54,810 nt of DNA, from the NCBI RefSeq assembly GCF_001905655.1, contig NZ_JMHT01000051.1, positions 1-54,810 on the forward strand, read 5' to 3'. Of the stretch, positions 1-8,484 are shown one piece after another; position 1 is the first letter of the stretch; each line of letters starts with the position of its first letter. A model generated the notes under the pieces. That model was not told where the DNA came from and did not search any database. It saw only the letters and a list, made by a program, of their open reading frames with translations. Source of the DNA: Mycobacterium sp. ST-F2. GTDB lineage: Bacteria > Actinomycetota > Actinomycetes > Mycobacteriales > Mycobacteriaceae. The position numbers and the translations under genes were made by a program.

Positions 1-150
1 CCCGGCAACGACGCGCCAACCACCTCTACACCCTCATCTGTGAAGAGCCCTCAAACAATTTGCTGGATAACGATGAGAAAACGGACAGGAAGTGGCTCTG
101 GCTACCGACTTGTATTTGCGCAAACGGCCGAATGCGGGTACGAATACGGG

Positions 151-1371
151 GTGTTGTCGGCATTGCGCGCGGGCCAGGAGGCATCGCAACCTCACGCGCC
201 CGAGGCACCGGACACCCCCGCCACCAAGTCGAAATGGCGCGATCCCAAACGCTACGTGTGGCTGCTGGGCCCCATCACCCCCGGAATGGTCGGCCTGTCG
301 TGGCTGCTGGTCTGGCTCACCGGCGTCGACGCGTTCTGGTGGACCGGGTCGCTGCTGACGTTCGGGCTCGTCCCCCTGCTCGACCACATCGTCGGCCCCG
401 AGGCCGAGAAGGCTCCCGGCGATCTCCGCAGTCTGGAAGACGACCCGTTCTACCGGATCGCCACGCATCTCTTCCTGCCGGCCCAGTATCTGTCGCTGAT
501 CTTCGCCTGCTGGCTGTGGGCCGGCGGCGGCTGGGTGACCATGTCGTTGGCCGACAAACTCGGCCTCATGGCCGCGGTCGGAACGGTCGGCGGGATCGCC
601 ATCAACGCCGCCCACGAACTGGGCCACAAGCGCGGCATGTCCGAGCGCCGGCTCTCCAAGATCGCCCTGGCGCAGACCTGCTACGGCCACTTTTTCGTCG
701 AGCACAACCGCGGCCACCACGTGCGGGTCGCGACGCCGGAGGATCCGGCCAGTTCGCGTCTCGGCGAGAGTCTGTACGCCTTCATCGGCCGGTCTGTCCT
801 CGGCAGCCTGCGGTCGGCCTGGAAGCTGGAATGCGACCGCCTGGCCCGCGTGCACAAGTCCAAGTGGTCGCTGCACAACGAGGTCCTCAACGCCTGGCTG
901 CTCAGCGTCATCCTGTTCATCGTCCTGGCGGTGTGGTTCGGACCCGTTGTCGTGCCGTGGCTGTTCGGCCAGGCCGTGATCGGCATCTTCCTGCTGGAGA
1001 CCGTCAACTACCTCGAGCACTACGGCCTGCGGCGGCAGAAAATGCCCAACGGCCGGTACGAGCGGGTGCGCGCCGGTCACAGCTGGAACAGCAACACCGT
1101 CATCGCCAACGTCTTCCTGTTCCACCTGCAGCGGCACTCCGATCACCACGCCAACCCGATGCGCCGCTACCAGGCGCTGTGCCATGCCGACGAGGCGCCG
1201 CAGCTGCCCGGCGGTTACGGCACCATGCTGCTGCTGGCCATCTGCCCGCCGTTGTGGCGCCGGGTGATGGACCCCCGCGTGCTGGCGCACTACGACGGCG
1301 ACATCAGCCGCACCGCGCTGCAACCCGGCTACGAAGCCCGGCTGCGCAAGCGCTACCCCGCCGCGCGCTGA
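151..1371 (+). CDS. alkB: Alkane 1-monooxygenase (AlkB family)
   Basis: Membrane-bound non-haem di-iron hydroxylase that oxidises the terminal carbon of alkanes, taking electrons from rubredoxin. From the GTG at 151 the protein is 406 aa. The family histidine boxes are visible: HELGHK near residue 155, EHNRGHH near 184 followed by the VATPEDPASSRLGE segment, NYLEHYGL near 286 and LQRHSDHH near 326. Hydrophobic stretches flank the boxes as expected for a six-helix inner-membrane enzyme. The frame stays open to the left edge, so a start before 151 cannot be excluded, but the upstream translation looks non-conserved. Actinobacterial alkB is usually followed by rubredoxin genes and a TetR gene; here the next gene is convergent and unrelated. 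Function is secure; the start is uncertain. Confidence 0.92.
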   Translation: MLSALRAGQEASQPHAPEAPDTPATKSKWRDPKRYVWLLGPITPGMVGLSWLLVWLTGVDAFWWTGSLLTFGLVPLLDHIVGPEAEKAPGDLRSLEDDPFYRIATHLFLPAQYLSLIFACWLWAGGGWVTMSLADKLGLMAAVGTVGGIAINAAHELGHKRGMSERRLSKIALAQTCYGHFFVEHNRGHHVRVATPEDPASSRLGESLYAFIGRSVLGSLRSAWKLECDRLARVHKSKWSLHNEVLNAWLLSVILFIVLAVWFGPVVVPWLFGQAVIGIFLLETVNYLEHYGLRRQKMPNGRYERVRAGHSWNSNTVIANVFLFHLQRHSDHHANPMRRYQALCHADEAPQLPGGYGTMLLLAICPPLWRRVMDPRVLAHYDGDISRTALQPGYEARLRKRYPAAR

Positions 1372-1449
1372 ACCACGCCGCTCCTGCTGCCCGGCACATT
1401 CGCGCGCGTGGGCGACGCCCGCAGTCCCAGGTCGACCGCACCCGGATAG

Positions 1450-1492
1450 CACTCTGCCGGGTGCGAACCAGTGGTCCGCACCCGGCAGGGTG
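1450..1492. terminator. Convergent terminator hairpin alkB / DUF5130
   Basis: 16-bp arms (one G-T pair) around an 11-base loop, lying between two converging genes (stops at 1371 and 1501). There is no clear T-tract on either strand, which is common for mycobacterial terminators. Confidence 0.6.
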
Positions 1493-1500
1493 AACGAAAA

Positions 1501-1977
1501 TCAGGCGGGTGAGACGCCGGCGCTCAGCACGCGGACCGCGCTGATCAGGCCGTCCATCAGGTTGCCCTGCTTGAACGACGCAGCCGCCGCGGAAACGCCA
1601 AGCGGAGCGGCCTCTTCGATACCGCGACCACGGACCTCGGCGCCGTAGACGACCTCGATGGCCTTCTGGTCCGGCGAAACAGCCAGCAACACGGCGTTGT
1701 TCGGCGTCGGCACGGTGGCCAGCACCTCACGCGCGGTGGCGGCGGTGTCCGCACCCAGGTCGCCGATGTAGACGGCGAAGCGGGCGCCGGCGGCGCGCGA
1801 GCCGTACTTCAGGGCATCGTCCAGGAACACGAGGTCCTTGACCGGGAACGGGTAGTGCACCGACAGCTCACCGGGTTCGGTGACGCCGGAGATTCGGCCG
1901 CTGTACGTGACGGCGTAGCCGTACGGCAGGTTGGCCGGATCGATGTTTGCGACCTCGGTCTGGCTACCACTTGCCAC
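1501..1977 (-). CDS. DUF5130 / TPM-domain protein (Rv2468c-like)
   Basis: 158-aa protein of unknown function. Its sequence matches the mycobacterial DUF5130 family, which has a TPM-like alpha/beta fold with segments of the type ARFAVYIGDLG and NNAVLLAVSPDQ. No signal peptide or membrane segment is visible. I chose the GTG at 1977 because GGGAGG lies eight bases before it; a GTG at 1986 is too close to that site. The start region overlaps the end of the preceding ctaJ-like gene (stop at 1964), so the two are probably co-transcribed and translationally coupled. Position next to the ctaJ-like and HNH genes matches the Rv2468c locus. Confidence 0.8.
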   Translation of the reverse strand: MASGSQTEVANIDPANLPYGYAVTYSGRISGVTEPGELSVHYPFPVKDLVFLDDALKYGSRAAGARFAVYIGDLGADTAATAREVLATVPTPNNAVLLAVSPDQKAIEVVYGAEVRGRGIEEAAPLGVSAAAASFKQGNLMDGLISAVRVLSAGVSPA

Positions 1978-2194
1978 TTGCGCCACCTCCCACAGTCAGG
2001 TGCGAGTCATGGCCACCGTGGCCGTGATCCGCCGGTTCCTCGGCCGCCCACAGGATCGGCGCGTGGGTCCACTTGTCGGTCATCTTGTAGGTGTCCGGGT
2101 GCGGGCTCTTGCGCAGCAGGAACAGCGCGCCAAGCACCAGCAGCAGCGCCAGCGGCACCCCACCGAGCAGCGAATGAGTAAGTGCAATGCTCAC
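1964..2194 (-). CDS. ctaJ: Small one-helix membrane protein, probable cytochrome aa3 oxidase subunit CtaJ
   Basis: 76-aa protein with one N-terminal transmembrane helix (about residues 8-28, rich in L, A and V) and a short polar, His-rich tail. Size, topology and position beside the DUF5130 gene match the small accessory subunit called CtaJ in the mycobacterial cytochrome bcc-aa3 supercomplex. That identity is recalled family knowledge, not shown by a motif. No Shine-Dalgarno precedes it. TACGGT lies six bases before the GTG at 2194, suggesting a leaderless transcript; a TTG at 2200 is the alternative. The 3' end overlaps the next gene. Confidence 0.6.
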   Translation of the reverse strand: MSIALTHSLLGGVPLALLLVLGALFLLRKSPHPDTYKMTDKWTHAPILWAAEEPADHGHGGHDSHLTVGGGASGKW

Positions 2195-2200
2195 GCGCAA

Positions 2201-2206
2201 ACCGTA
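2201..2206 (-). promoter_or_regulatory. Leaderless -10 (TACGGT) of ctaJ-like gene
   Basis: TANNNT hexamer ending six bases before the GTG at 2194, with no ribosome-binding site. Confidence 0.45.
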
Positions 2207-2257
2207 TCAGCACCGGCCTCGCCCGTGCGGGCGACAGGGGCAATCGGCTGCCGGATA

Positions 2258-2908
2258 TCAGGCGGCGCCTTCGCCGAGGTACCGCACCCAGGCCGGATCG
2301 AGTTCCTTGACCGCCGACAACAGCCGCCAATGCTGACCCTTCGGCGGCAACGGCACGGCATGCAACGTCCAGCCGAGTTCGGTGAGCAGCCGGTCGGCCT
2401 TGCGGTGATTACACGGACCACAGGCCGCGACGCAGTTCTCCCAGGAATGCTCGCCGCCGCGGCTGCGCGGCACGACGTGGTCGACGGTGTCGGCCTTGCC
2501 GCCGCAGTACGCGCAGCGGAACCGGTCCCGGTGCATCAGCGCGGCCCTGGTCATAGGAATGCGGGCCCGGTATGGGACCCGCACATAACTACGCAGCCGG
2601 ATGACCGACGGGACGGCGACCGCGCGGGTCGCCGAGTGTATGACCGGCCCGGTCGGGTCGTCGTGCACCACATCGGCCTTGCCGCAGAGCACCATGATCA
2701 CGGCGCGGCGCATGGGCAGCGCGGTCAACGGTTCGTAGGTCGAATTCAGCAGCAGGACGCGGCGGCGGCCCCAGAGTGAGCCGACCGGCCCCTCTGCGGG
2801 ACTCGAGTCGACTGCGTGCAGGGATGATGACAGTGCAGGGCTTGACACAGGCGAGCCCACCGCGGCGCTGTGAAGTCTGTGGCCGCGGACCTTCCTCCGT
2901 TGCGACAT
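2258..2908 (-). CDS. HNH endonuclease family protein (Rv2469c-like)
   Basis: 216-aa protein with a C-terminal HNH domain: CAYC zinc knuckle, the DHVVPRSRGG core, then an Asn and CGPCNHRKADR. The N-terminal third carries a VLLLNSTYEPL segment typical of the chromosomal HNH family widespread in actinobacteria. A nuclease role is inferred from the domain; the biological substrate is unknown. The ATG at 2908 is preceded by a strong GGAGGA ribosome-binding site (2912-2917); an upstream GTG at 2935 has none. It is divergent from glbO. Confidence 0.85.
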   Translation of the reverse strand: MSQRRKVRGHRLHSAAVGSPVSSPALSSSLHAVDSSPAEGPVGSLWGRRRVLLLNSTYEPLTALPMRRAVIMVLCGKADVVHDDPTGPVIHSATRAVAVPSVIRLRSYVRVPYRARIPMTRAALMHRDRFRCAYCGGKADTVDHVVPRSRGGEHSWENCVAACGPCNHRKADRLLTELGWTLHAVPLPPKGQHWRLLSAVKELDPAWVRYLGEGAA

Positions 2909-3041
2909 ACGTCCTCCGTGATCACAGTCCACCACGGATCGGCACGGAGCGCACGAGAATTCCCGGCGTGTTAGCTGGGCGATCCGGTGAACTTCACGTG
3001 ACGACTCCCGTGCGGAACACGCCCGAGCGCCCTGGTGGACA

Positions 3042-3446
3042 ATGGCGACCGTGACAGAGGCGCAGCGGTCGTTCTACGACGAAGTCGGTGGAGCAGAGAC
3101 CTTCCAACTCCTGGTGTCGCGGTTCTACCAACTGGTCCGCGACGACGAAATCCTGCGCCCGCTGTACCCGGAGGACGACCTGGACGGCGCCGAGCACCGG
3201 CTGCGGATGTTCCTCGAGCAGTACTGGGGCGGCCCCCGCACCTACGGTCAGGAACGCGGCCACCCCCGGCTGCGGATGCGGCACGCGCCGTTTCGGATCG
3301 GCTACCTCGAGCGCGACGCCTGGCTGCGGTGCATGCACAGCGCACTCGCCTCGATCGGGCCCGACACCATCGACGACGCACACCGGCAGGCGCTGCTCGA
3401 CTACTTCGACATGGCCGCCCAGCACATGGTCAACTCGGCGTTCTGA
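3042..3446 (+). CDS. glbO: Truncated haemoglobin, group II (trHbO)
   Basis: 134-aa truncated globin with the near-invariant segment running from RLRMFLEQYWGGP through RMRHAPFRI, the proximal His of RHAPF, and the Trp of the G helix (DAWLRCMH). Group II globins bind oxygen and have been linked to respiration and to detoxifying nitric oxide and peroxide. ATG 3042 is the first start; a GTG at 3051 is possible. The stop codon overlaps the aglA start (ATGA at 3446), a conserved arrangement in mycobacteria that implies co-translation. Confidence 0.93.
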   Translation: MATVTEAQRSFYDEVGGAETFQLLVSRFYQLVRDDEILRPLYPEDDLDGAEHRLRMFLEQYWGGPRTYGQERGHPRLRMRHAPFRIGYLERDAWLRCMHSALASIGPDTIDDAHRQALLDYFDMAAQHMVNSAF

Positions 3447-5014
3447 TGACAGATCCGCGGTGGTGGTCACGCGCGGTCTTCTATCAGCTCTACCCGCGGT
3501 CGTTCGCCGACAGCGACGGTGACGGCGTCGGCGATCTCGACGGCGTGACGGCGCACCTGGACTATCTGCGCGCCCTCGGCGTCGACGCGCTGTGGCTCAA
3601 CCCGGTCATGGTCTCCCCCATGGTCGATCACGGGTACGACGTCGCCGACCCGCGTGACGTCGACCCCTTGTTCGGTGGCATGGCGGCACTGGACCGGTTG
3701 CTCGCCGCCACCCGCGCGGCGGACATCAAGGTCACGATGGACCTGGTCCCCAACCACACCAGCTCGGCGCATCCGTGGTTCCGCGCAGCGTTGGCGGCGC
3801 CGCCCGGCAGCCCCGAGCGGTCGCGCTACCTCTTCCGGGACGGCCGCGGACCGGGCGGGGCGCTGCCGCCCAACAACTGGACGTCGGTGTTCGGCGGCCC
3901 GGCGTGGACCCGGGTGACCGAACCGGATGGCGAGCCCGGGCAGTGGTACCTGCATCTGTTCGATGCCGCACAGCCGGATCTGAACTGGGACAACCCGGAG
4001 GTCGCGGCGGATCTGGAACGGACACTGCGGTTTTGGCTCGATCGCGGCGTCGCCGGATTCCGGGTCGATGTCGCGCACGGGATGGCCAAACCGGCCGACC
4101 TGCCGGACATGGACGACCCCGAAGGCGTCATGCTGGCCACCCGGGTCGACGACCCGCGGTTCAACAACGACGGTGTGCACGCCATTCACCGCGGCATCCG
4201 GACGGTGCTCGACGACTATCCCGACGCGGCAACCGTCGGCGAGGTCTGGGTTTTCGACAACGAAGATTTCGCCAAGTACCTGCGTCCCGACGAACTGCAC
4301 CTGGGCTTCAATTTCCGTTTGGTACGAGCCGATTTCACCGCCAGTGCCGTCCGCGAGGCCATCGAGAATTCCCTGGCCGCCGCCGAACTGGCCGACTCCC
4401 CACCCACCTGGACGCTGTCCAACCATGACGTAGACCGCGAGGTGAGCCGTTACGGCGGTGGCGCGCAAGGGCTTTCACGGGCCCGGGCGATGGCGCTGGT
4501 GATGCTGGCGCTGCCCGGGGCGGTGTTCGTCTACAACGGGGAGGAACTCGGGCTGCCCAACGTCGACCTGCCCGACGACGTCCTGCAGGACCCGGTCTGG
4601 GAACGCTCCGGACATACCGAGCGCGGCCGCGACGGCTGCCGGGTGCCACTGCCATGGTCCGGAGACTCGGCGCCGTACGGGTTCTCATCGACCGCGCAGA
4701 CCTGGTTGCCGATGCCAGACGACTGGGGACCGCTGACGGTGGCGGCACAGTCCGTCGATGCGGACTCGACGCTGTCACTGTTCCGCCGTGCCATCGAATT
4801 GCGCCGGGGCCGAACAGTTTTGGGACGTTCGGTGCGCTGGCTGCCGACCGCGGACGACCTGCTGGCATTCCAGTGTGCGGACGGGCTGGTGTGCCTGCTC
4901 AATGCCGGCAGCGCTCCGGTCGACGTGCCGGCCGGCAGGGTGGTGCTTGCCAGCGGGCCACTGCCCAACGGGCAAATCCCACCCGACACGGCACTCTGGC
5001 TGACCTACGATTAG
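3446..5014 (+). CDS. aglA: Alpha-glucosidase, glycoside hydrolase family 13
   Basis: 522-aa cytoplasmic TIM-barrel hydrolase that cleaves terminal alpha-linked glucose. The GH13 signatures are present in order: WWSRAVFYQLYPRSFAD at the N-terminus, DLVPNHTS, the nucleophile Asp in GFRVDVAHGM, the acid/base Glu in VGEVWVF and the third acid in SNHDVDR. No signal peptide is seen. The start overlaps the glbO stop by one base. A TetR gene begins three bases after the stop. Homologue of the Rv2471 product by motif and position. Confidence 0.93.
   Translation: MTDPRWWSRAVFYQLYPRSFADSDGDGVGDLDGVTAHLDYLRALGVDALWLNPVMVSPMVDHGYDVADPRDVDPLFGGMAALDRLLAATRAADIKVTMDLVPNHTSSAHPWFRAALAAPPGSPERSRYLFRDGRGPGGALPPNNWTSVFGGPAWTRVTEPDGEPGQWYLHLFDAAQPDLNWDNPEVAADLERTLRFWLDRGVAGFRVDVAHGMAKPADLPDMDDPEGVMLATRVDDPRFNNDGVHAIHRGIRTVLDDYPDAATVGEVWVFDNEDFAKYLRPDELHLGFNFRLVRADFTASAVREAIENSLAAAELADSPPTWTLSNHDVDREVSRYGGGAQGLSRARAMALVMLALPGAVFVYNGEELGLPNVDLPDDVLQDPVWERSGHTERGRDGCRVPLPWSGDSAPYGFSSTAQTWLPMPDDWGPLTVAAQSVDADSTLSLFRRAIELRRGRTVLGRSVRWLPTADDLLAFQCADGLVCLLNAGSAPVDVPAGRVVLASGPLPNGQIPPDTALWLTYD
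5006..5011 (+). promoter_or_regulatory. Leaderless -10 (TACGAT) inside the end of aglA
   Basis: TANNNT hexamer ending six bases before the ATG at 5018 and overlapping the last codons of aglA. No Shine-Dalgarno is present, so the TetR gene may have its own leaderless promoter as well as read-through from aglA. Confidence 0.45.
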
Positions 5015-5017
5015 CCC

Positions 5018-5725
5018 ATGCGCGTAGATGCCACCCGTGTCGCGGTGCGGATGTCCGCACCGACCGGTGACGCGCGGGCCGACCGGTGGCGGGCGCACCG
5101 GGCGACGGTGAAGGCAGACCTGATCGAGGCGACCCTGCGGGCCATCGATGAGTACGGGCCCGATCTGTCGATCGACGACGTGGTGAAAGCCGCCGGTGTG
5201 CCGCGGCCGAAGCTGTACCGCTTCTTCACCGACAAGGAGACGCTGTTCGCCGCGGTCGGTGAGCGCATGCAGGAACTGATCGTGCAGCGCGTCATGCCGT
5301 GCTTCCACGTCACCGCGACGGCGTTGGAGCTCGTGAGTTCCGCGCTGACCGCCTACATCGATCTGGTCGCCGAGCGGCCCAACCTCTTTCGGTTCGTCGT
5401 CGGCTCCCATTTCAGCGACGACCATTCCCGGACCAAGCTGCTCGAGAACGGCCGCAATCTGTCCAGCGCGATGACCGAGGTCCTCGCGGCGATGGTGCGC
5501 ACCCGCGGCGGCGACGGCGATCACCTGGAGTACACGGCCGACGCGATCCTCGGTGCCGTGGCCCTCGGAGTACTGCGGTGGCTCAACGAGCCGACCATCA
5601 GCAAAGACGAACTCATCACCCAACTGACACCCGTGATCTGGGGTGCGGTGTCGGCGGCGGCCGCTGCCCGCGGCGTCGTCATCGCACCCGATGAGCAGAT
5701 GGCGCTGTTCGGCGCCACCGACTGA
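5018..5725 (+). CDS. TetR/AcrR family transcriptional regulator
   Basis: 235-aa TetR repressor with the helix-turn-helix in residues about 35-80 (LSIDDVVKAAGVPRPKLYRFFTDKETLF). The C-terminal ligand domain is all-helical and not diagnostic. It lies three bases after aglA and upstream of the metal-dependent hydrolase/monooxygenase/SDR operon, which starts 283 bp away. Its likely target is that operon or its own gene; no clear operator was found. Position corresponds to Rv2472. Confidence 0.85.
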   Translation: MRVDATRVAVRMSAPTGDARADRWRAHRATVKADLIEATLRAIDEYGPDLSIDDVVKAAGVPRPKLYRFFTDKETLFAAVGERMQELIVQRVMPCFHVTATALELVSSALTAYIDLVAERPNLFRFVVGSHFSDDHSRTKLLENGRNLSSAMTEVLAAMVRTRGGDGDHLEYTADAILGAVALGVLRWLNEPTISKDELITQLTPVIWGAVSAAAAARGVVIAPDEQMALFGATD

Positions 5726-6008
5726 CCTGCCTCGGGTTGCCGCGACCTGCGGTCGAGTAGGCCAGAAAACGTCGTTATCCAAACCCCTTGCGCAATGGCG
5801 CACGCCGTCGTAACTTCGAACTACTAGAACTCGCGGTACTAGTTACTGATTGTTCGAGGAAAGGCGGGCGGCATGGCCGTACGCAGTGAGCAACACCCGT
5901 CAGCGCGGAGTTCCCGGGCGGTCCATCACCTAACGCAACGACCTCTTCGGCGCCGACAGCGTCCTCGTCGACCACCTCAGATAGCCGGCACAACGGAAGG
6001 AATCGATC

Positions 6009-6890
6009 ATGAGTGCTGACCCGATCACCGCGCACGCGGTCACTTTTCCCAAGGTCCGCCGGATGCGGTTCCGGTTCGGCGAACCCGAACCGCTGCACCG
6101 GCATTTCGTCGAGGGCGACATCGTGTTCAGCCACCTGGTGGCGGTGTTGTCCGGTTCCTTTCCGCCCGGTGAGGAGTCGTTCATCCGGTCCGTTCGCCGC
6201 TTCTCCGACCAGATCACCGACCCGGTCCTGAAAAAGCGCGTCGCGGGGTTCATCGGCCAGGAGTCCGTGCACGGCCAGGAACACCGCAAGCTGAACACGC
6301 AACTCGCCGATATGGGCTATCCCATCGTGCGGTTTCTGCTGTTCGCGCCGACCAGCGTGCGGCAGAAGGTGGTGCTCCGCATCGAGAAGCTGATCCCCGC
6401 GAAAGTGCACCTGGCCATGACGGCCGCCGCCGAGCACTACACCGCGGTCCTCGGCGCACGGGTGCTGTCGAATGACGAAATCCAGGCGATCCCAGGCGAT
6501 CCCGAGGTCTGGCGCCTGTTGAACTGGCACGCCATGGAAGAGCTGGAGCACAAGTCCGTCGCCTTCGACGTCTACCGGTCGGTGGGCGGCTCCGAGCGCA
6601 CCCGCATCGCGGTCATGTGGTTCATGTACTTCCTGACCATCCCTGTCGTCACGGCGGCGGTGGCGTTGTCGATCCTCTTGGATCCGACGGCGTGGCCCCG
6701 CCCGATCACGGTGCTCCGCCAGACCTACGGGGTGTTCCGCGGCCCGTTGCTGCGCGGCTTCCTGGGAGAGATCGCCGAGTACCTGCGCCCGGGCTTCCAC
6801 CCGGACGACGTGCCCACCGAGGACATCCTGCAACGCTGGCAGCACGACTTGTTCGGCGCCGGTGGCGAACTCGTCGGCTACGTCAGATAA
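6009..6890 (+). CDS. Metal-dependent hydrolase-like protein (PF10118 family, ferritin-like)
   Basis: 293-aa helical protein. Two carboxylate/histidine clusters, FIGQESVHGQEH and HAMEELEHK, are the probable di-metal ligands of the PF10118 family. A hydrophobic segment lies at about residues 200-222 (MWFMYFLTIPVVTAAVALSIL). Members commonly neighbour monooxygenases in mycobacteria, and here a BVMO and an SDR follow closely. AAGGAA precedes the ATG at an acceptable distance. The reaction is unknown; oxygenase-type di-iron chemistry is as plausible as hydrolysis. Confidence 0.8.
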   Translation: MSADPITAHAVTFPKVRRMRFRFGEPEPLHRHFVEGDIVFSHLVAVLSGSFPPGEESFIRSVRRFSDQITDPVLKKRVAGFIGQESVHGQEHRKLNTQLADMGYPIVRFLLFAPTSVRQKVVLRIEKLIPAKVHLAMTAAAEHYTAVLGARVLSNDEIQAIPGDPEVWRLLNWHAMEELEHKSVAFDVYRSVGGSERTRIAVMWFMYFLTIPVVTAAVALSILLDPTAWPRPITVLRQTYGVFRGPLLRGFLGEIAEYLRPGFHPDDVPTEDILQRWQHDLFGAGGELVGYVR

Positions 6891-6903
6891 CCGAGGGCCG
6901 GAG

Positions 6904-8484
6904 ATGACCGCCAGTACGCAGTTGGCACAGCCACCGACGGCCGAGCGACCCGAACCTGATCATGAGGTGGTGATCGTCGGTGCCGGGTTCGGTGGCATCG
7001 GCGCCGGTATCGCGCTCCTGCGCAAAGGGATCCACAACTTCGTCATCGTCGACAAGTGGGACCACGTCGGCGGCACCTGGCACGCCAACACCTATCCCGG
7101 TGTGGCAGTCGACATCCCGTCCGTCATCTACAGCTTCTCCTACGAGCAGCGCGGTGGTTGGTCCCGAGTCTTCGCTCCCGGCAGCGAGTTACGCGACTAC
7201 GCCGACGACATGGTGGACAAGTACGGACTGCGAGACAAGCTGCGGCTCAACACCTCTGTGACGGGCGCGACCTTCGACGAGCAGAACTGCATGTGGCGGG
7301 TGCGCATCGACGGCGGCGCCGAGATCACCGGCCGCCATGTCGTGATGGCGGTCGGCGGGCTCGAACGGCCGAAGATGCCGGACATCCCCGGTCTGCAGGA
7401 TTTCAGCGGGGTTCTCATGCACACCGCGCTGTGGGACCACGACGTGGCGCTGGCCGGCAAGCGGGTGGCGGTGATCGGGACGGGTGCGACGTCACTGCAA
7501 CTGGTGCCGGCGATCGTCGACGAGGTGGCGCATCTGACTGTCTTTCAGCGCACGCCGATCTGGGTTTTTCCCAAGCCGGACAGCGAAGTTCACGGCATCG
7601 CCCGGGCGGTGCTGGAGTTCGGCCAGCTGCGGTCGGCGCTGCGCGCTGTCGGGACCATCGCGACCGAGGTCGGGATGGGCGGCATGCTCACCGGCCCGAG
7701 CTGGATGGTCGAAGCCACCCGCAAGGTCGCCGAGGCACCCGTGCGAGCCTGGATGCGCAGCCAGATCCGCGACCCCGAGACCAGGGAGAAACTGATTCCA
7801 CGCTACGGCCTGGGGTGCAAACGGCCGTCGATGTCCAACGAGTACCTGAAGACGTTCAACCGCAATGACGTCAGCCTGGTCACCGACTCCATCGAGCGCA
7901 TCACCGAACAAGGCGTGGTGACCGCCGACGGCGTCGAGCATGAGGTCGACGTCCTCATCTGCGCGACAGGATTCAAGCTGTGGGAACGGGATTCGGTGCC
8001 GCCCTTCCCCGTCGTCGGTCGCGACGGACTCGACGCCGCGGAGTTCTGGGCGGTCAATCGCTTTCAGGCCTATCAGGGCGTGTCCGTCCCCGGCTTCCCG
8101 AACATGTTCATGATCACCGGCCCCTACGGCTTCGTGCTCGGCTCGTATCTGTGGATGATCGAGGCCACCGCGGCACATCTGAGCCGCGCCATCGCCGAAG
8201 CCAAACGGCGCGGTGCCCGGGAAGTCGAGATCCGGCAAGAAGTGCACGACGCCTATTTCCGGTACTGCCTCCGGCGGCAGGCGCGCAACGTCCTGTTCAC
8301 GCCGACCTGCGCCGGGTCCAACACGTATTACATCGACTACCACGGTGATTCCCCGTTCCGGCCGACGACGCACGGCGAGATGTACTGGCAGAACCGCCAT
8401 TACGACCTCGATGTGTATCGGTACGGGCCCGGCACCGCCGATGCCCACGAAGTAGCAGCCACCGCGAAGGAAGACCGATGTTGA
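6904..8484 (+). CDS. Flavin-containing monooxygenase, Baeyer-Villiger type
   Basis: 526-aa FAD/NADPH enzyme. An N-terminal dinucleotide motif GAGFGGIG is followed by the Baeyer-Villiger fingerprint FSGVLMHTALW and a second Rossmann motif GTGATS. These enzymes insert oxygen next to a ketone or oxidise related carbonyls. The ATG at 6904 follows a GCCGGAG ribosome-binding site. It starts 13 bases after the metal-dependent hydrolase gene and overlaps the SDR gene by seven bases, so the three form an operon. This suggests stepwise oxidation of an alcohol or ketone lipid or xenobiotic; the substrate is not deducible. Confidence 0.88.
   Translation: MTASTQLAQPPTAERPEPDHEVVIVGAGFGGIGAGIALLRKGIHNFVIVDKWDHVGGTWHANTYPGVAVDIPSVIYSFSYEQRGGWSRVFAPGSELRDYADDMVDKYGLRDKLRLNTSVTGATFDEQNCMWRVRIDGGAEITGRHVVMAVGGLERPKMPDIPGLQDFSGVLMHTALWDHDVALAGKRVAVIGTGATSLQLVPAIVDEVAHLTVFQRTPIWVFPKPDSEVHGIARAVLEFGQLRSALRAVGTIATEVGMGGMLTGPSWMVEATRKVAEAPVRAWMRSQIRDPETREKLIPRYGLGCKRPSMSNEYLKTFNRNDVSLVTDSIERITEQGVVTADGVEHEVDVLICATGFKLWERDSVPPFPVVGRDGLDAAEFWAVNRFQAYQGVSVPGFPNMFMITGPYGFVLGSYLWMIEATAAHLSRAIAEAKRRGAREVEIRQEVHDAYFRYCLRRQARNVLFTPTCAGSNTYYIDYHGDSPFRPTTHGEMYWQNRHYDLDVYRYGPGTADAHEVAATAKEDRC

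Noticed and set aside
2910..3000. CRP-like symmetric elements (GTGATCAC and GTGAACTTCAC) in the HNH/glbO gap
   Set aside because: Short and not matching a full mycobacterial Crp site; could occur by chance.
5815..5860. Operator for the TetR at 5018 in the ACTAG-rich stretch before the metal-dependent hydrolase operon
   Set aside because: Repeats such as AACTACTAG and TACTAGTTAC are imperfect and give no clean symmetric site.
5873..6019. 48-codon Arg-rich ORF with a good Shine-Dalgarno before the metal-dependent hydrolase gene
   Set aside because: Third codon positions are not GC-rich as expected for coding DNA here, and no family is recognised. It could be a leader peptide but there is too little support.
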